Assembly (NCBI GenBank): GCA_017051695.1
Contig: JAFIDK010000010.1
Coordinates: 42,188-106,187, forward strand
Reading direction: 5' to 3'
DNA from: Algoriphagus aestuarii
GTDB lineage: Bacteria; Bacteroidota; Bacteroidia; Cytophagales; Cyclobacteriaceae
DNA length: 64,000 nucleotides
Part shown: positions 52,475 through 61,318 of the stretch, piece by piece
Numbering within the stretch: position 1 is the stretch's first letter
Layout: each line of letters begins with the position of its first letter
Made by a program: the position numbers and the translations under genes
Notes under the pieces: generated by a model
Database searches by the model: none
What the model was told of the DNA's origin: nothing
What the model saw: the letters and a program-made list of their open reading frames with translations, nothing else

Positions 52475-52579
52475 CTCTCAACTAGAATTTACCATTTATT
52501 AAGCCGCTTTAATCTATTAACTGGTAAAATAGCGGATATACATAATATTAAAAGTAAGAAAATCCTACTTTAAATGAAA

Positions 52580-52774
52580 TCACTTGTTTTTTTCCTTGGT
52601 TGAATCTATACTTTTTACTTTTGAGGATTTAGTTTTACCACCCACACAACCAATGTTTTGAGTAAAAGGGATGTCTTCAGGGAGGATGCCCATGTTACTG
52701 CTTATTTCCCATTCATCCGCAAAAGATTCAGTTTCCGACTGTTTTTTGGATGTTGCTTTTTTAGATTTCTTCAT
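52580..52774 (-). CDS. Small Lys-rich protein with NIGCVGG motif
   Basis: A 64-residue soluble protein: basic ends (MKKSKKATSKKQ and KTKSSKVKSIDSTKEKNK) around a distinct core, FADEWEISSNMGILPEDIPF then TQNIGCVGG. ATG 52774 is used; an in-frame ATG at 52804 adds ten residues. The single Cys in GCVGG looks conserved-type, but I know no family. It is divergent from the MutS-like gene. Confidence 0.5.
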   Translation of the reverse strand: MKKSKKATSKKQSETESFADEWEISSNMGILPEDIPFTQNIGCVGGKTKSSKVKSIDSTKEKNK

Positions 52775-52894
52775 CAGTTCTTGAAATAGTATACTCGGAT
52801 TCACTAGTAATAAGTACGGGAGAATGAATCTGAAGTTGAAAATTCCTGTTTCTAAAGGTTCCTTTAATAACGATGGGGTTGACTATCTTTGGGT

Positions 52895-54664
52895 ATGAAG
52901 GAATTTGATTTTGGAACGGAGAATTTATCCGGGAAAATTGCTGATACTAAGAAAAAATCAGGCAGTTTGTCATTTTTGAGGCTTTTGCTTTTTATAGGAA
53001 TAGGAATTACTGGAATTTTGACCGTATCACAGACCGTGATTTGGGTAATACCATTGCTTTTCATCCTTGGTTTTTTTGTGGTTTCTATTCAGAATTACAA
53101 TTTTCTGAAAGATCAGGAGGCCATTTATCTCGCATTAAAAGACATATTGCTGCGAGAAGAATTAAGAGTTTCACGGAATCTTGGTTCTATCGAAAGCGGA
53201 AATGAGTTTCAGGAAAAAAGTCATCCTTTTGCGAATGATTTGGACCTTTTTGGAGATCATTCTTTATTCCAATTGGTCAATCACACTGTAACAAAAGGAG
53301 GGAAGGCAAAGCTCTCTCGTTTGATGAAATCGTCTTTTGATCAAGAAATGGCTAAAAAACTACAGGATGCCAGTCAGGAGCTTGCTTCAAATCAGACATT
53401 GTTGAGAGCAATAGAAAGTAGCGGAAAGGCATTTTATTCGGAAGAAAAGAAAAAGGCGAATTGGCAAAATTGGATTGGGAGCAAAAAAGATATCCCAGTT
53501 TTTGTGACTGTTCTTTCCGTTTTAGGTCCTTTAGGTGGGCTGATATTGATCACTTTGGTGGCTTTAGGCTTCCTTCCATCTGCCTATCTTGGCATTTGGA
53601 TTTTGTTAGGTTTGATTCCTTTAGGATCGGTTTTTAAAAGCTTGAAAGAAGCATCTGAAAAGCTTCCTTCCCGTCAGCAATTAAAAGTTTTCAGCACCTG
53701 GCTATGGGAATTGGAGAAAATGAATTTCTCTTCTTCTATGTTAAAAGAGAAACATGGCCATCTTATCCAAGATGAGGTCAGTGCATCCCAGTTGTTTAAT
53801 CAGTTGGACAAGCTGGGTCTTTGGATCGACAATAGAATCAACATTCTCTATATTCCTTTTAACCTTTTGCTTTGGACAGATTTGCTTTTGGCCAGAAAAC
53901 TTCAATTGTGGATCAACCGAAATGGTGAAGAAATGTCCAAAATTCCCGAATTGTTGGAGGATTGGGAAGTGCTTGTCTCATTAGGAACTTTCGAAAAAGA
54001 ACTGGGTAGCAAGAGCGATGTAACTTGGGATGATGGAGCTATTCTTTCTGCCGAAGGTGTTTCTCATCCATTGTTGAATCCTGAAAAAGCGATTTCCAAT
54101 GATTTCAGTTTAGGCGAGGCCAAAAGATTTGTTCTATTGACAGGGGCAAACATGAGTGGGAAAACAACCTTTATGAGAACTCTGGGGATCAATTGCGTAA
54201 TGATGAACATGGGGTTGAAACCTTTTGCCCAGAAGTTTGTCATGGGTGATTTTCAGCTGTATACGAGTATGAGAAACACAGATAATCTGGGAGAAAGCGT
54301 CAGCTCATTTTATGCAGAACTCAGCAGGATCCATTCGTTGATAACACGTTTGGAAAGTGGAGAAAAGATATTTTTCCTATTAGATGAGATTTTGAAAGGC
54401 ACTAACACCGAAGATCGCATAGCCGGCAGTGAGGCATTGATCCGTCAAGTTTCCAAAACATCTGCTTTTGGAATTGTGAGCACTCATGACATTGAATTAT
54501 CTGCTTTGGATAAGAAAATAGACGTGATAGAAAACAGGAGTTTTCATTCGGAGATCTTGGATGATACAATCAACTTTGATTATAAATTAAAGCAGGGACC
54601 CTGTCCAAGTTTCAATGCACATAAACTCATGGAATTAATGGGCATAAAATTCCAGGAACAATAA
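52895..54664 (+). CDS. Membrane-anchored MutS-like ATPase
   Basis: A 589-residue protein whose C-terminal part is the MutS ATPase domain V: Walker A TGANMSGKTTFMRT (about residue 416), VMGDFQLYTSMRNTDNLGES, Walker B FFLLDEILKGTNTEDR and STHD. The N-terminus has two membrane helices (RLLLFIGIGITGILTVSQTV; VIPLLFILGFFVVSI) and a second hydrophobic pair lies near residues 200-245. It lacks mismatch-recognition domain I, so it is not the repair MutS. Such membrane MutS-related proteins are frequent in Bacteroidota, role unknown. purK follows after 51 bases. Confidence 0.85.
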   Translation: MKEFDFGTENLSGKIADTKKKSGSLSFLRLLLFIGIGITGILTVSQTVIWVIPLLFILGFFVVSIQNYNFLKDQEAIYLALKDILLREELRVSRNLGSIESGNEFQEKSHPFANDLDLFGDHSLFQLVNHTVTKGGKAKLSRLMKSSFDQEMAKKLQDASQELASNQTLLRAIESSGKAFYSEEKKKANWQNWIGSKKDIPVFVTVLSVLGPLGGLILITLVALGFLPSAYLGIWILLGLIPLGSVFKSLKEASEKLPSRQQLKVFSTWLWELEKMNFSSSMLKEKHGHLIQDEVSASQLFNQLDKLGLWIDNRINILYIPFNLLLWTDLLLARKLQLWINRNGEEMSKIPELLEDWEVLVSLGTFEKELGSKSDVTWDDGAILSAEGVSHPLLNPEKAISNDFSLGEAKRFVLLTGANMSGKTTFMRTLGINCVMMNMGLKPFAQKFVMGDFQLYTSMRNTDNLGESVSSFYAELSRIHSLITRLESGEKIFFLLDEILKGTNTEDRIAGSEALIRQVSKTSAFGIVSTHDIELSALDKKIDVIENRSFHSEILDDTINFDYKLKQGPCPSFNAHKLMELMGIKFQEQ

Positions 54665-54715
54665 AGGGTTTTTCCTTCGCCTAGATTCTCGTATTTTTGG
54701 GCTTCAATAATTCGT

Positions 54716-55852
54716 ATGGCTAATCAATCTCACATATTAGGAGTTCTCGGTGGAGGACAATTAGGTAGAATGTTGATACAATCAGCAATCAATTACAATC
54801 AGGATATCCACATTTTAGACCCCGATCCGAATGCTCCCTGTAAAGACCTTTGTCAGAAATTCACGGTAGGTTCATTAAAGGATTTCGACACAGTTTACGC
54901 ATTTGGAAAGGACTGTGATGTGATCACTGTGGAAATTGAAAGTGTTAATACAGAGGCACTTAAAAAATTGGAATCCGAAGGGAAGCAAGTTTATCCACAA
55001 CCCGATATACTTAAGCTCATTCAGGATAAAAGAGAGCAGAAACAATTTTACCAACAACATGGAATTCCAACTGCCGAATTTATTTTGACGGAAAACAAAG
55101 AGGGAGTTATCCACAATAAATCATTTCTCCCAGCAGTCAATAAACTTGGTAAAGAGGGTTATGATGGAAGAGGAGTACAGGTTTTGAAAAATGAGGGGGA
55201 TTTGGAAAATGCATTTGATGCACCGGGATTATTGGAAAAGCTGATTGATTTTGACAAGGAAATTGCTGTGACAGTTGCCCGAAATGCTTCCGGTGAATTG
55301 ACAGTTTATCCGGCAGTGGAATGCGCATTTCATCCTACAGCCAATCTGGTTGAATTTCTGTTTGCGCCAGCTGATATCTCAAATGAGATGGAGGAAAAAG
55401 CAAAAGAAATTGCAAAAGATGTCATCTTGAAACTAGGCATGGTTGGCATCTTGGCTGTGGAATTGTTTGTCACCAAAGAAGGAGATGTTTTAGTCAATGA
55501 AATCGCACCAAGACCACATAATAGTGGACACCATACCATTGAGGCAAACTTTACTTCTCAATTTGAACAGCATTTGCGCTCAGTGATGAACTGGCCTTTG
55601 GGAAACCCGGATCTACGATGTCCGGCAGCTATGATAAATTTATTAGGAGAAGAAGGTTTTACTGGCCCTGCAATAGTGGAAGGCCAAGAAACTGCTTTGG
55701 CAGAAAAAGGTGTGTACATTCATTTATATGGTAAGAAGTTAACGAAGCCATTTAGAAAAATGGGACATGTTACTGTTCTGGATGAAGATGTGACAAAGCT
55801 GAAGGCAAAAGCCATGAAAATAAAAGATCTTATTAAAATTAAATCCATCTAA
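54716..55852 (+). CDS. purK: N5-carboxyaminoimidazole ribonucleotide synthase
   Basis: A 378-residue ATP-grasp enzyme of purine synthesis: converts AIR, bicarbonate and ATP to N5-CAIR. Family marks: ILGVLGGGQLGRML at the N-terminus, ATP-grasp parts NKLGKEGYDGRGVQVL and GILAVELFVTKEGDVLVNEIAPRPHNSGH. Its TAA shares one base with the ATG of purE, the next pathway step. Confidence 0.97.
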   Translation: MANQSHILGVLGGGQLGRMLIQSAINYNQDIHILDPDPNAPCKDLCQKFTVGSLKDFDTVYAFGKDCDVITVEIESVNTEALKKLESEGKQVYPQPDILKLIQDKREQKQFYQQHGIPTAEFILTENKEGVIHNKSFLPAVNKLGKEGYDGRGVQVLKNEGDLENAFDAPGLLEKLIDFDKEIAVTVARNASGELTVYPAVECAFHPTANLVEFLFAPADISNEMEEKAKEIAKDVILKLGMVGILAVELFVTKEGDVLVNEIAPRPHNSGHHTIEANFTSQFEQHLRSVMNWPLGNPDLRCPAAMINLLGEEGFTGPAIVEGQETALAEKGVYIHLYGKKLTKPFRKMGHVTVLDEDVTKLKAKAMKIKDLIKIKSI

Positions 55853-56367
55853 TGAAACCATCAGTAGGAATAATTATGGGAAGTCAATCTGATCTTCCTA
55901 TCATGGCAGAAGCAGCTCAATTTTTAGAAGAACTGGGAGTAGGATATGAGCTGACCGTGGTGTCGGCACATAGGACTCCCCAAAGAATGATTGACTATGC
56001 AGGTACAGCTAGAGAGCGAGGAATAAAAGTGATAGTGGCCGGAGCTGGAGGAGCTGCCCATTTACCTGGGATGGTGGCATCTTTGACAAGCTTGCCTGTA
56101 ATAGGTGTCCCTATTTTGAGTTCTAATTCAATTGATGGTTGGGATAGTATTTTATCCATTTTGCAGATGCCATCTGGGATTCCTGTAGCAACTGTCGCAT
56201 TGAATGGTGGGAAAAACGCAGGAATACTCGCAGCATCAATTGTTGGAGCCTTTGATTCAAAGGTAGCCTCAAAAATGGATTCTTTTAAAGCAACTTTAAA
56301 AGAAAAAGTGGAGGCTTCTGCAGCTCAAATTGAAGAAAAAGGCTGGAAAGAGATTTTGAAAAAATAA
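55852..56367 (+). CDS. purE: N5-carboxyaminoimidazole ribonucleotide mutase
   Basis: A 171-residue enzyme with VGIIMGSQSDLPIM, the catalytic VVSAHRTPQRM (His) and AGAGGAAHLPGMVAS, characteristic of class I PurE, which turns N5-CAIR into CAIR. Coupled to purK by a one-base overlap. Followed at once by a terminator. Confidence 0.97.
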   Translation: MKPSVGIIMGSQSDLPIMAEAAQFLEELGVGYELTVVSAHRTPQRMIDYAGTARERGIKVIVAGAGGAAHLPGMVASLTSLPVIGVPILSSNSIDGWDSILSILQMPSGIPVATVALNGGKNAGILAASIVGAFDSKVASKMDSFKATLKEKVEASAAQIEEKGWKEILKK

Positions 56368-56392
56368 AAATGCGGCCTTTAAGCCGCATTTT
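56368..56392 (+). terminator. Intrinsic terminator of purKE
   Basis: Stem AAATGCGGC / GCCGCATTT with loop CTTTAA, starting just after the purE stop. Confidence 0.88.
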
Positions 56393-56400
56393 CGTATCCT

Positions 56401-56550
56401 ATGAACTGGAAAAAACCAATTCGATTTAAAATTGGGGGAGAAGATTGGGAGGTTCCTTTAGACATCCTTATTCTATTTATTGCCATCACTTTACTCCTGA
56501 TGGGTTTTGGAGCTTGGATGGGCTTTAGCTTTGGTGGAGGAGAAATTTAA
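56401..56550 (+). CDS. Small single-span membrane protein
   Basis: A 49-residue open frame: MNWKKPIRFKIGGEDWEVPL, a 21-residue membrane helix (LILFIAITLLLMGFGAWMGF) and a Gly-rich end (SFGGGEI). It starts only 9 bases past the purE hairpin, so expression would come from read-through or a promoter within. Its TAA overlaps the stop of the convergent gene by 4 bases, suggesting a real gene boundary. Unknown family. Confidence 0.5.
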   Translation: MNWKKPIRFKIGGEDWEVPLDILILFIAITLLLMGFGAWMGFSFGGGEI

Positions 56551-57002
56551 TCTGTAAATATTCCCCAGCCATCATCGTATTTTTCACTCGAGTCAAATCC
56601 TTTAATCCACTTCACAAACAGTTTTCTATACTCCTCTATAGCATCTCTTAAGAGTTGCAAATGTTCCTCTGCGTGTGTGGATTCAACTGCCAGTTGAAAT
56701 GTCATGGCTCTTAGATTTTTGGCATGGACCTTCATGATCATGGCATTTTCCATTTTGGCGACATAATCGTCAATACCTTCTGCACCAGCGAACTTTGAAC
56801 TCATCAAGGTAGCATCTTCCATCATGATTCCGCCGTACAATTCCTTTCTAGCCTCATCGAGACTTCCTACCAAGGCATGCGTCAGTCCTACGATTTCTTT
56901 GGCCTTTACCATCAAAGGATGACGGTAAATCCGGTTCTGTTCTTCCTCAAAGCTTTCGCCGTCTTCGTCCCAGTCCGAATTTTCATCAAAATCATCCCAC
57001 AT
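56547..57002 (-). CDS. Conserved-type hypothetical cytoplasmic protein
   Basis: A 151-residue mainly helical protein with an acidic N-terminus (DDFDENSDWDEDGESFEEEQ), then HPLMVKAKEIVGLTHALVGSL and AMTFQLAVESTHAEEHLQLL. No signal peptide or membrane helix. I know no function. It is 15 bases downstream of the DUF3127 gene on the same strand and probably shares its transcript. Confidence 0.7.
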   Translation of the reverse strand: MWDDFDENSDWDEDGESFEEEQNRIYRHPLMVKAKEIVGLTHALVGSLDEARKELYGGIMMEDATLMSSKFAGAEGIDDYVAKMENAMIMKVHAKNLRAMTFQLAVESTHAEEHLQLLRDAIEEYRKLFVKWIKGFDSSEKYDDGWGIFTD

Positions 57003-57017
57003 GTTTACTTTAATTAG

Positions 57018-57371
57018 TTAAAATGGCAAGGTGTCCTCATCGCTATCAGAATGGAAACTGCTGACTTCAGGCATAGAATCTGGCGTAGGTGCACTCGCTC
57101 CAGCTCCCGTTCGATCTACTTTATATGCTTTTACATCTGTATACCATCGGCCATTGTATTCACGGCTTTCTACATCTACCCCTAAGGTTACCTGCTCACC
57201 TACTTGAATCGCGAACTGATCAATTTTATCTCCCCAAATGGATAAGCAGACTTTTTTTGGATAATTTCCTCCTGTTTCTAAAATGTATTCTTGCTTTCTC
57301 CATGCGTTTCCATTTCTGGAATTACCACCAGCTTCTGGTAATATTTGAATGATCTTTCCGCTTAATTCCAT
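57018..57371 (-). CDS. DUF3127 family OB-fold protein with SSB-like C-terminal tail
   Basis: A 117-residue protein. The N-terminal 85 residues are DUF3127 (MELSGKIIQILPE; WRKQEYILETGGNYPKKVCL; DQFAIQVGEQVTLGVDVES), an OB-fold-like domain. Then a flexible linker rich in Ala, Pro and Ser, and the acidic tip SDEDTLPF, similar to the DDDIPF end of single-strand DNA-binding proteins. That tip in SSB recruits repair and replication enzymes, so this protein may bind nucleic acid and dock partners. Inference from the tail. Confidence 0.85.
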   Translation of the reverse strand: MELSGKIIQILPEAGGNSRNGNAWRKQEYILETGGNYPKKVCLSIWGDKIDQFAIQVGEQVTLGVDVESREYNGRWYTDVKAYKVDRTGAGASAPTPDSMPEVSSFHSDSDEDTLPF

Positions 57372-57721
57372 CTTCTAAAATTTTAAATTTAATAAGTACG
57401 AAGGTAATCAAAGGACGGTAAATCTCCCGACTGATTCACGGGAATTTAGTATAGTGAATGGCCAAATTTTAACATTTTTTGGCATGGTCATTGGGTAAAT
57501 GTGAAAACCATTCCCCGAGAAGTAAGCAATAAATTGTGTCTTTTTGAATTTTTTCAAAAGGAAATTCTGTTTCAGCCCTTTCTCTAAATTGCTTGATTAA
57601 AAATGATGGCTTTCTTTGCAGGGAAGATTTTGAAATCATATTTTTAAAACTGTTTCATTATGTTTCATACTAAATAAATACTATGGTATAGACTTCTACG
57701 TTGTTCATAAACCAACTGAAG
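57372..57721. other. Intergenic region between divergent genes
   Basis: 350 bases between DUF3127 (minus) and the sigma factor (plus). Contains an imperfect hairpin near 57422-57447 (AATCTCCCG / CGGGAATT). No credible coding frame. It must hold both promoters. Confidence 0.5.
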
Positions 57722-58324
57722 ATGAGTAAAAGAAAAGGACCTCAAGACAGCGAGTTGATCGCTCAGTATAGAAGTGGAAACGAAGCTGCCTTTGATCTTT
57801 TGGTAGATAGGTACCAGAGTAAGTTGTACACCACAATTTTTCTGATCGTTAAGGATCAGGCGATTGCTGAGGATTTGTTGCAGGAAGTATTTGTGAAAGT
57901 TGTGAAAACGCTCAATTCAGACAAATACAACGAAGAAGGGAAGTTCCAGCCATGGGTGATGCGAATCGCACATAATCTGGCCATAGACCATTTTAGAAAA
58001 GCTAAAAGGTACCCGATGATCCAAATGGAAGATGGATCCAATATTTTCAACTCTTTGAAATTTGCCGAAGAAACCTTCGAGGACAGGCAAATGAGAGATG
58101 AAACCATTGAATTGGTGAAACGGCTGATTGAAGAACTTCCGGATGCTCAAAAGCAAGTATTGATCATGAGACATTATTTGGATTTGAGTTTTCAGGAGAT
58201 AGCAGATCAGACAGGAGTAAGTATCAATACAGCATTGGGAAGAATGCGATATGCATTAATCCACTTAAGAAAGAAAATGAAACACCTTAATGTAGCCTAT
58301 GATAAAACTATTTACCCCAAATGA
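57722..58324 (+). CDS. RNA polymerase ECF-type sigma factor
   Basis: A 200-residue sigma-70 family factor with region 2 (NEAAFDLLVDRYQSKLYTTI; AEDLLQEVFVKVVK; WVMRIAHNLAIDHFRK) and region 4 (LPDAQKQVLIMRHYLDLSFQ then EIADQTGVSINTALGRMR). ATG 57722 is used, seven codons after an alternative TTG. The last 26 bases overlap the next gene, which may encode its regulator. No FecR or SusC gene adjoins, so this is not a typical TonB-linked ECF system. Confidence 0.93.
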   Translation: MSKRKGPQDSELIAQYRSGNEAAFDLLVDRYQSKLYTTIFLIVKDQAIAEDLLQEVFVKVVKTLNSDKYNEEGKFQPWVMRIAHNLAIDHFRKAKRYPMIQMEDGSNIFNSLKFAEETFEDRQMRDETIELVKRLIEELPDAQKQVLIMRHYLDLSFQEIADQTGVSINTALGRMRYALIHLRKKMKHLNVAYDKTIYPK

Positions 58325-58532
58325 CCTGATAAGATATATTTATCAGGAAATGACGGAGGTTGAACAAGAGAAGTTAGTGCAAGCCTTACATCAGGATGAG
58401 TCGCTGATGCAAGAATATGTGGAAATGCTGAGCACTTTGGAACAATTAGACCAAATCCAGCTTCAACCTTCGGAAAAAGTAGTAAATGCCATCAAGTCGA
58501 AGGCTAAATCTACGGGACTAGAAAGAGTCTGA
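58299..58532 (+). CDS. Small protein coupled to the sigma factor, possible anti-sigma factor
   Basis: A 77-residue acidic helical protein (LIRYIYQEMTEVEQEKLVQA; EYVEMLSTLEQLDQIQLQP) with no membrane helix and no zinc-binding His/Cys set. The ATG lies 26 bases inside the sigma gene, in another frame, so the two are translated together in a fixed ratio. That layout suggests it binds the sigma factor. The N-terminal half resembles the short sigma-binding helix region of soluble anti-sigma factors only loosely. A terminator follows 9 bases later. Confidence 0.65.
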   Translation: MIKLFTPNDLIRYIYQEMTEVEQEKLVQALHQDESLMQEYVEMLSTLEQLDQIQLQPSEKVVNAIKSKAKSTGLERV

Positions 58533-58541
58533 AAATTAGGT

Positions 58542-58567
58542 AACCCCGCAAGAGCGGGGTTTTTTTA
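58542..58567 (+). terminator. Intrinsic terminator of the sigma operon
   Basis: Perfect 8-bp stem AACCCCGC / GCGGGGTT with loop AAGA, followed by seven T; the T-run touches the stop region of the convergent esterase gene. Confidence 0.93.
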
Positions 58568-59431
58568 TAACTTTTCATCGATAAAATCTGCCGCTTTTTG
58601 GATCGCTTCTGCGTAGGAGCGGAAATCCAATCCATGACCTTCGCCTGGGTAAGATTCGAAATAATAAGACACGCTGTTTTCTTCAAGTTTTTCAGCTAAT
58701 AGTTCACTTTGTGAAATTGGAACAACGTCATCAGCGGTACCGTGGAAAAATGCAGTGGGGATACTGGTTGAAGTGACATAGGTGGTGGGACTAGATGTCG
58801 CATAGGCGTCTGGATTACTTTCAGGAGTTCCGCTCAATAGCAATTGAAGTCCTTGCTGAGTAAGGGTGTTGAATTCGAATAGGCTTGTTAAATCTGTTGG
58901 TGGGAATAGTGCCAAAACTGCCTGAATATTACCGATATTCTGATGTTTATAGCTATGTAGAAGGGCTAGGTGGCCTCCTGCACTAGCACCGGCAAGGATG
59001 ATTTTTTTGGAAACGTTCCATTCATCGGTTTTAGAAAGTATATAATTGATTGCATCCTTGATATCATTTTCCTGAGCCGGAAACTGACCAGTACCTGTAT
59101 TTAAGTTATAGAGACTATAGTTTAATGAGATGATTGCATATCCCTCGAAAGCAGATTCAATTAAGTTTCTAAAAATTAGGATTTCACTTTTGTCCCCACT
59201 ATTCCATCCACCCCCGTGTATATATATAAAAAGAGGTGTTTCGGAAGTGGTTCTTCCGGCAGGCAGGAAGACATCCATGGAATTTGCCACACTGGTTCCA
59301 TAAGACTCATTCAAGATGTCAATTGCTTCTAATTCTTTTACCGGTTTTTCTGCATCATTATTACATGCAAAGAACAAGACTGAAAGTGAAGCAAAAAGAA
59401 AAAAACGAAATTTAAAAACACGGATATTCAT
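58565..59431 (-). CDS. Alpha/beta hydrolase lipoprotein (esterase/lipase type)
   Basis: A 288-residue lipoprotein with lipobox FFAC (Cys23 from this start) and a BD-FAE/HSL-like alpha/beta hydrolase domain: oxyanion motif IHGGGWNSGD, nucleophile GASAGG (Ser about 151), acid Asp in HGTADDVVP and His in PGEGHG. It hydrolyses esters at the cell envelope; substrate unknown. ATG 59431 overlaps the stop of the aldehyde dehydrogenase gene as ATGA; an ATG at 59437 is also possible. The two genes form an operon. Confidence 0.9.
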   Translation of the reverse strand: MNIRVFKFRFFLFASLSVLFFACNNDAEKPVKELEAIDILNESYGTSVANSMDVFLPAGRTTSETPLFIYIHGGGWNSGDKSEILIFRNLIESAFEGYAIISLNYSLYNLNTGTGQFPAQENDIKDAINYILSKTDEWNVSKKIILAGASAGGHLALLHSYKHQNIGNIQAVLALFPPTDLTSLFEFNTLTQQGLQLLLSGTPESNPDAYATSSPTTYVTSTSIPTAFFHGTADDVVPISQSELLAEKLEENSVSYYFESYPGEGHGLDFRSYAEAIQKAADFIDEKL

Positions 59432-60858
59432 AGCCATTTGATTAAAGTTGAAATAATCTTCTTTGTTTTAAAATCATAAGGTGGCTTGATCAACGTCGAG
59501 TTATTGAAACCTACCCGTTGTTTTAAAACTCCTTTTTCATTGGAAAAAGCAAGATATCCAAAATAACCATGGGATTTTCCTATGCCACTATTATTGACTC
59601 CTCCAAAGGGAAGATTGGGATGTAAGAAATGGAGTACGCAATCATTGAGCATGACATTGCCGGAACTAGTTTTTTGAAGTACTTCTTGATAGGAATCATC
59701 CTCTTTTCCAAAATAGTAAAGCGCCAATGGTTTAGGTTTGGAATTGATGTAGGAGATGGCTTCCTCTAAGGCATTGTAGGTTAGAATCGGAAGGATAGGC
59801 CCAAAAATCTCCTCTTCCAAGACCCTCATTGAATCATTTAGATCGCCTAGGATGGTGGGTTCTATATATAAATCGTCAGGATTTGTATTTCCCCCAAATT
59901 CTATTTTTCCACCTTTTGCTTTTGCATCATCTAATAAAGAGTGAAGCCGTTGGAAGTTATTAGAGTTTACTATTCGTGCTAGATCTTCTGAGTTTTCAAG
60001 CCCTTTAAGATCAGGATCGTACATTTTTTTGATAGCAACTTTTACCTCCATCAAAAAATGTTCTTTTACTTCCTCATGAATGAGTAAATAATCTGGAGCA
60101 ACACAGGTTTGTCCACAATTCAGAAATTTTCCTGCTACTATTTTCTCAGCAGCATCTTTTAAATCTGCCGTTAGATGGACAATTGTGGGAGACTTTCCGC
60201 CCAATTCCAATGTCACAGAACTCAAATTCCTAGAAGCTGCCTCCATTATTTTCTTTCCTACTGTCGGGCTACCTGTAAAAAATATGTGATCAAATGGGAG
60301 CTCCAATACTTGTTGGGTGATTTCTACTCCTCCTTGGATAACCGCAACTTCTGCTTTATCAAACAGTTCTTCTATCATTTGTTGAATTAAATCAGAGGTA
60401 TGAGGAGTTAATTCGGAAGGTTTCAAAATCACTGGACATCCGGCTGCCAAGGCCGATATCAATGGGCCTATTGCTAAGTTGAAGGGATAATTCCATGGAC
60501 TGATAATTAGAGAAGTACCTTTTGGTTCGAAAAAGATTTTTCCTTTTGTACCGGCCATGGACAAGCTGGAATCCACTTTTTTAGGCTTCATCCAGGAGTT
60601 GAGATTTTTTATGGCATGGTTTATTTCTGTAGTCACAGGAAAAATTTCACTGAGGTCAGTTTCAGGAAATGGTTTTTTAAAATCTTCGTAAATGGCGGAT
60701 TTGATCCATTTTTGATTTAATGAGATCCAGTTTTTTATTTTTTCAAGCCTAAGGATTCTTTCTGAACTCGATGATTGTCTCCACTTGAGAGCAGTCTCTT
60801 TTTGTAGTTCAAATAAATTTGAAAGCTCTTTTAAAGAGTAGGATTGAAATTCCATCAT
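59428..60858 (-). CDS. Aldehyde dehydrogenase, class 3 / fatty-aldehyde type
   Basis: A 476-residue NAD(P)-dependent aldehyde dehydrogenase. Catalytic Cys252 in GKFLNCGQTCVAPDY, general base Glu218 in TLELGGKSP and Asn123 in SPWNYPF are present. The sequence ends in a hydrophobic/basic tail (IISTLIKWL), and the pattern (ISPWNYPFNLAIGPLISALA) fits the ALDH3-like group that oxidises fatty and aromatic aldehydes. ATG 60858 is preferred over an upstream in-frame Met at 60906. First gene of the operon with the esterase lipoprotein. Confidence 0.93.
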   Translation of the reverse strand: MMEFQSYSLKELSNLFELQKETALKWRQSSSSERILRLEKIKNWISLNQKWIKSAIYEDFKKPFPETDLSEIFPVTTEINHAIKNLNSWMKPKKVDSSLSMAGTKGKIFFEPKGTSLIISPWNYPFNLAIGPLISALAAGCPVILKPSELTPHTSDLIQQMIEELFDKAEVAVIQGGVEITQQVLELPFDHIFFTGSPTVGKKIMEAASRNLSSVTLELGGKSPTIVHLTADLKDAAEKIVAGKFLNCGQTCVAPDYLLIHEEVKEHFLMEVKVAIKKMYDPDLKGLENSEDLARIVNSNNFQRLHSLLDDAKAKGGKIEFGGNTNPDDLYIEPTILGDLNDSMRVLEEEIFGPILPILTYNALEEAISYINSKPKPLALYYFGKEDDSYQEVLQKTSSGNVMLNDCVLHFLHPNLPFGGVNNSGIGKSHGYFGYLAFSNEKGVLKQRVGFNNSTLIKPPYDFKTKKIISTLIKWL

Positions 60859-61318
60859 GTTGGATTTGTGCTTTTTGAAAACTGTTTTTCTGAGTGTTGA
60901 TTTCACTCATTTGTAATTCAGCCAGAAGTTAATTTTTAAGTCCTGATTAAATAAATCAGGAATGATTTTTTGATAGAAGTCAAAAATTTCTGATAAAACC
61001 AGTTGAATAATTGGCTTAAAAACCATTTTTAAATACTTGAAAATTAATTTCACAATAATAAAATTGCATTACATAAAAATATTTTTCCAGTTTTGTTTGG
61101 ATATGAAAAGCAAAAAAATGTATTTTTAACGCAAATTAGGATTGACTTTCTGAATTCTTAGCAAGAAAAGGATCAAAAAGGGAAAAAACTAAGAGAAGTT
61201 TTATGCGAGGTGTTCTTGATTTTTTACAATAGAAACAAGAATAGTTCAATCAAAAATTGATAAAAGTAAATTATAGGCAAAAGTTTTACGAACTCGAAAA
61301 ATTTTAAATAATAACGAT
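60859..61318. other. AT-rich intergenic region upstream of the giant surface protein
   Basis: 460 bases without a credible gene. Contains a hairpin at 60941-60961 (TCCTGATT / AATCAGGA), with the same core plan (ATT...AAT) as the dispersed palindromes near 17 kb. Promoters of the divergent dehydrogenase and surface protein genes must lie here. Confidence 0.5.
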
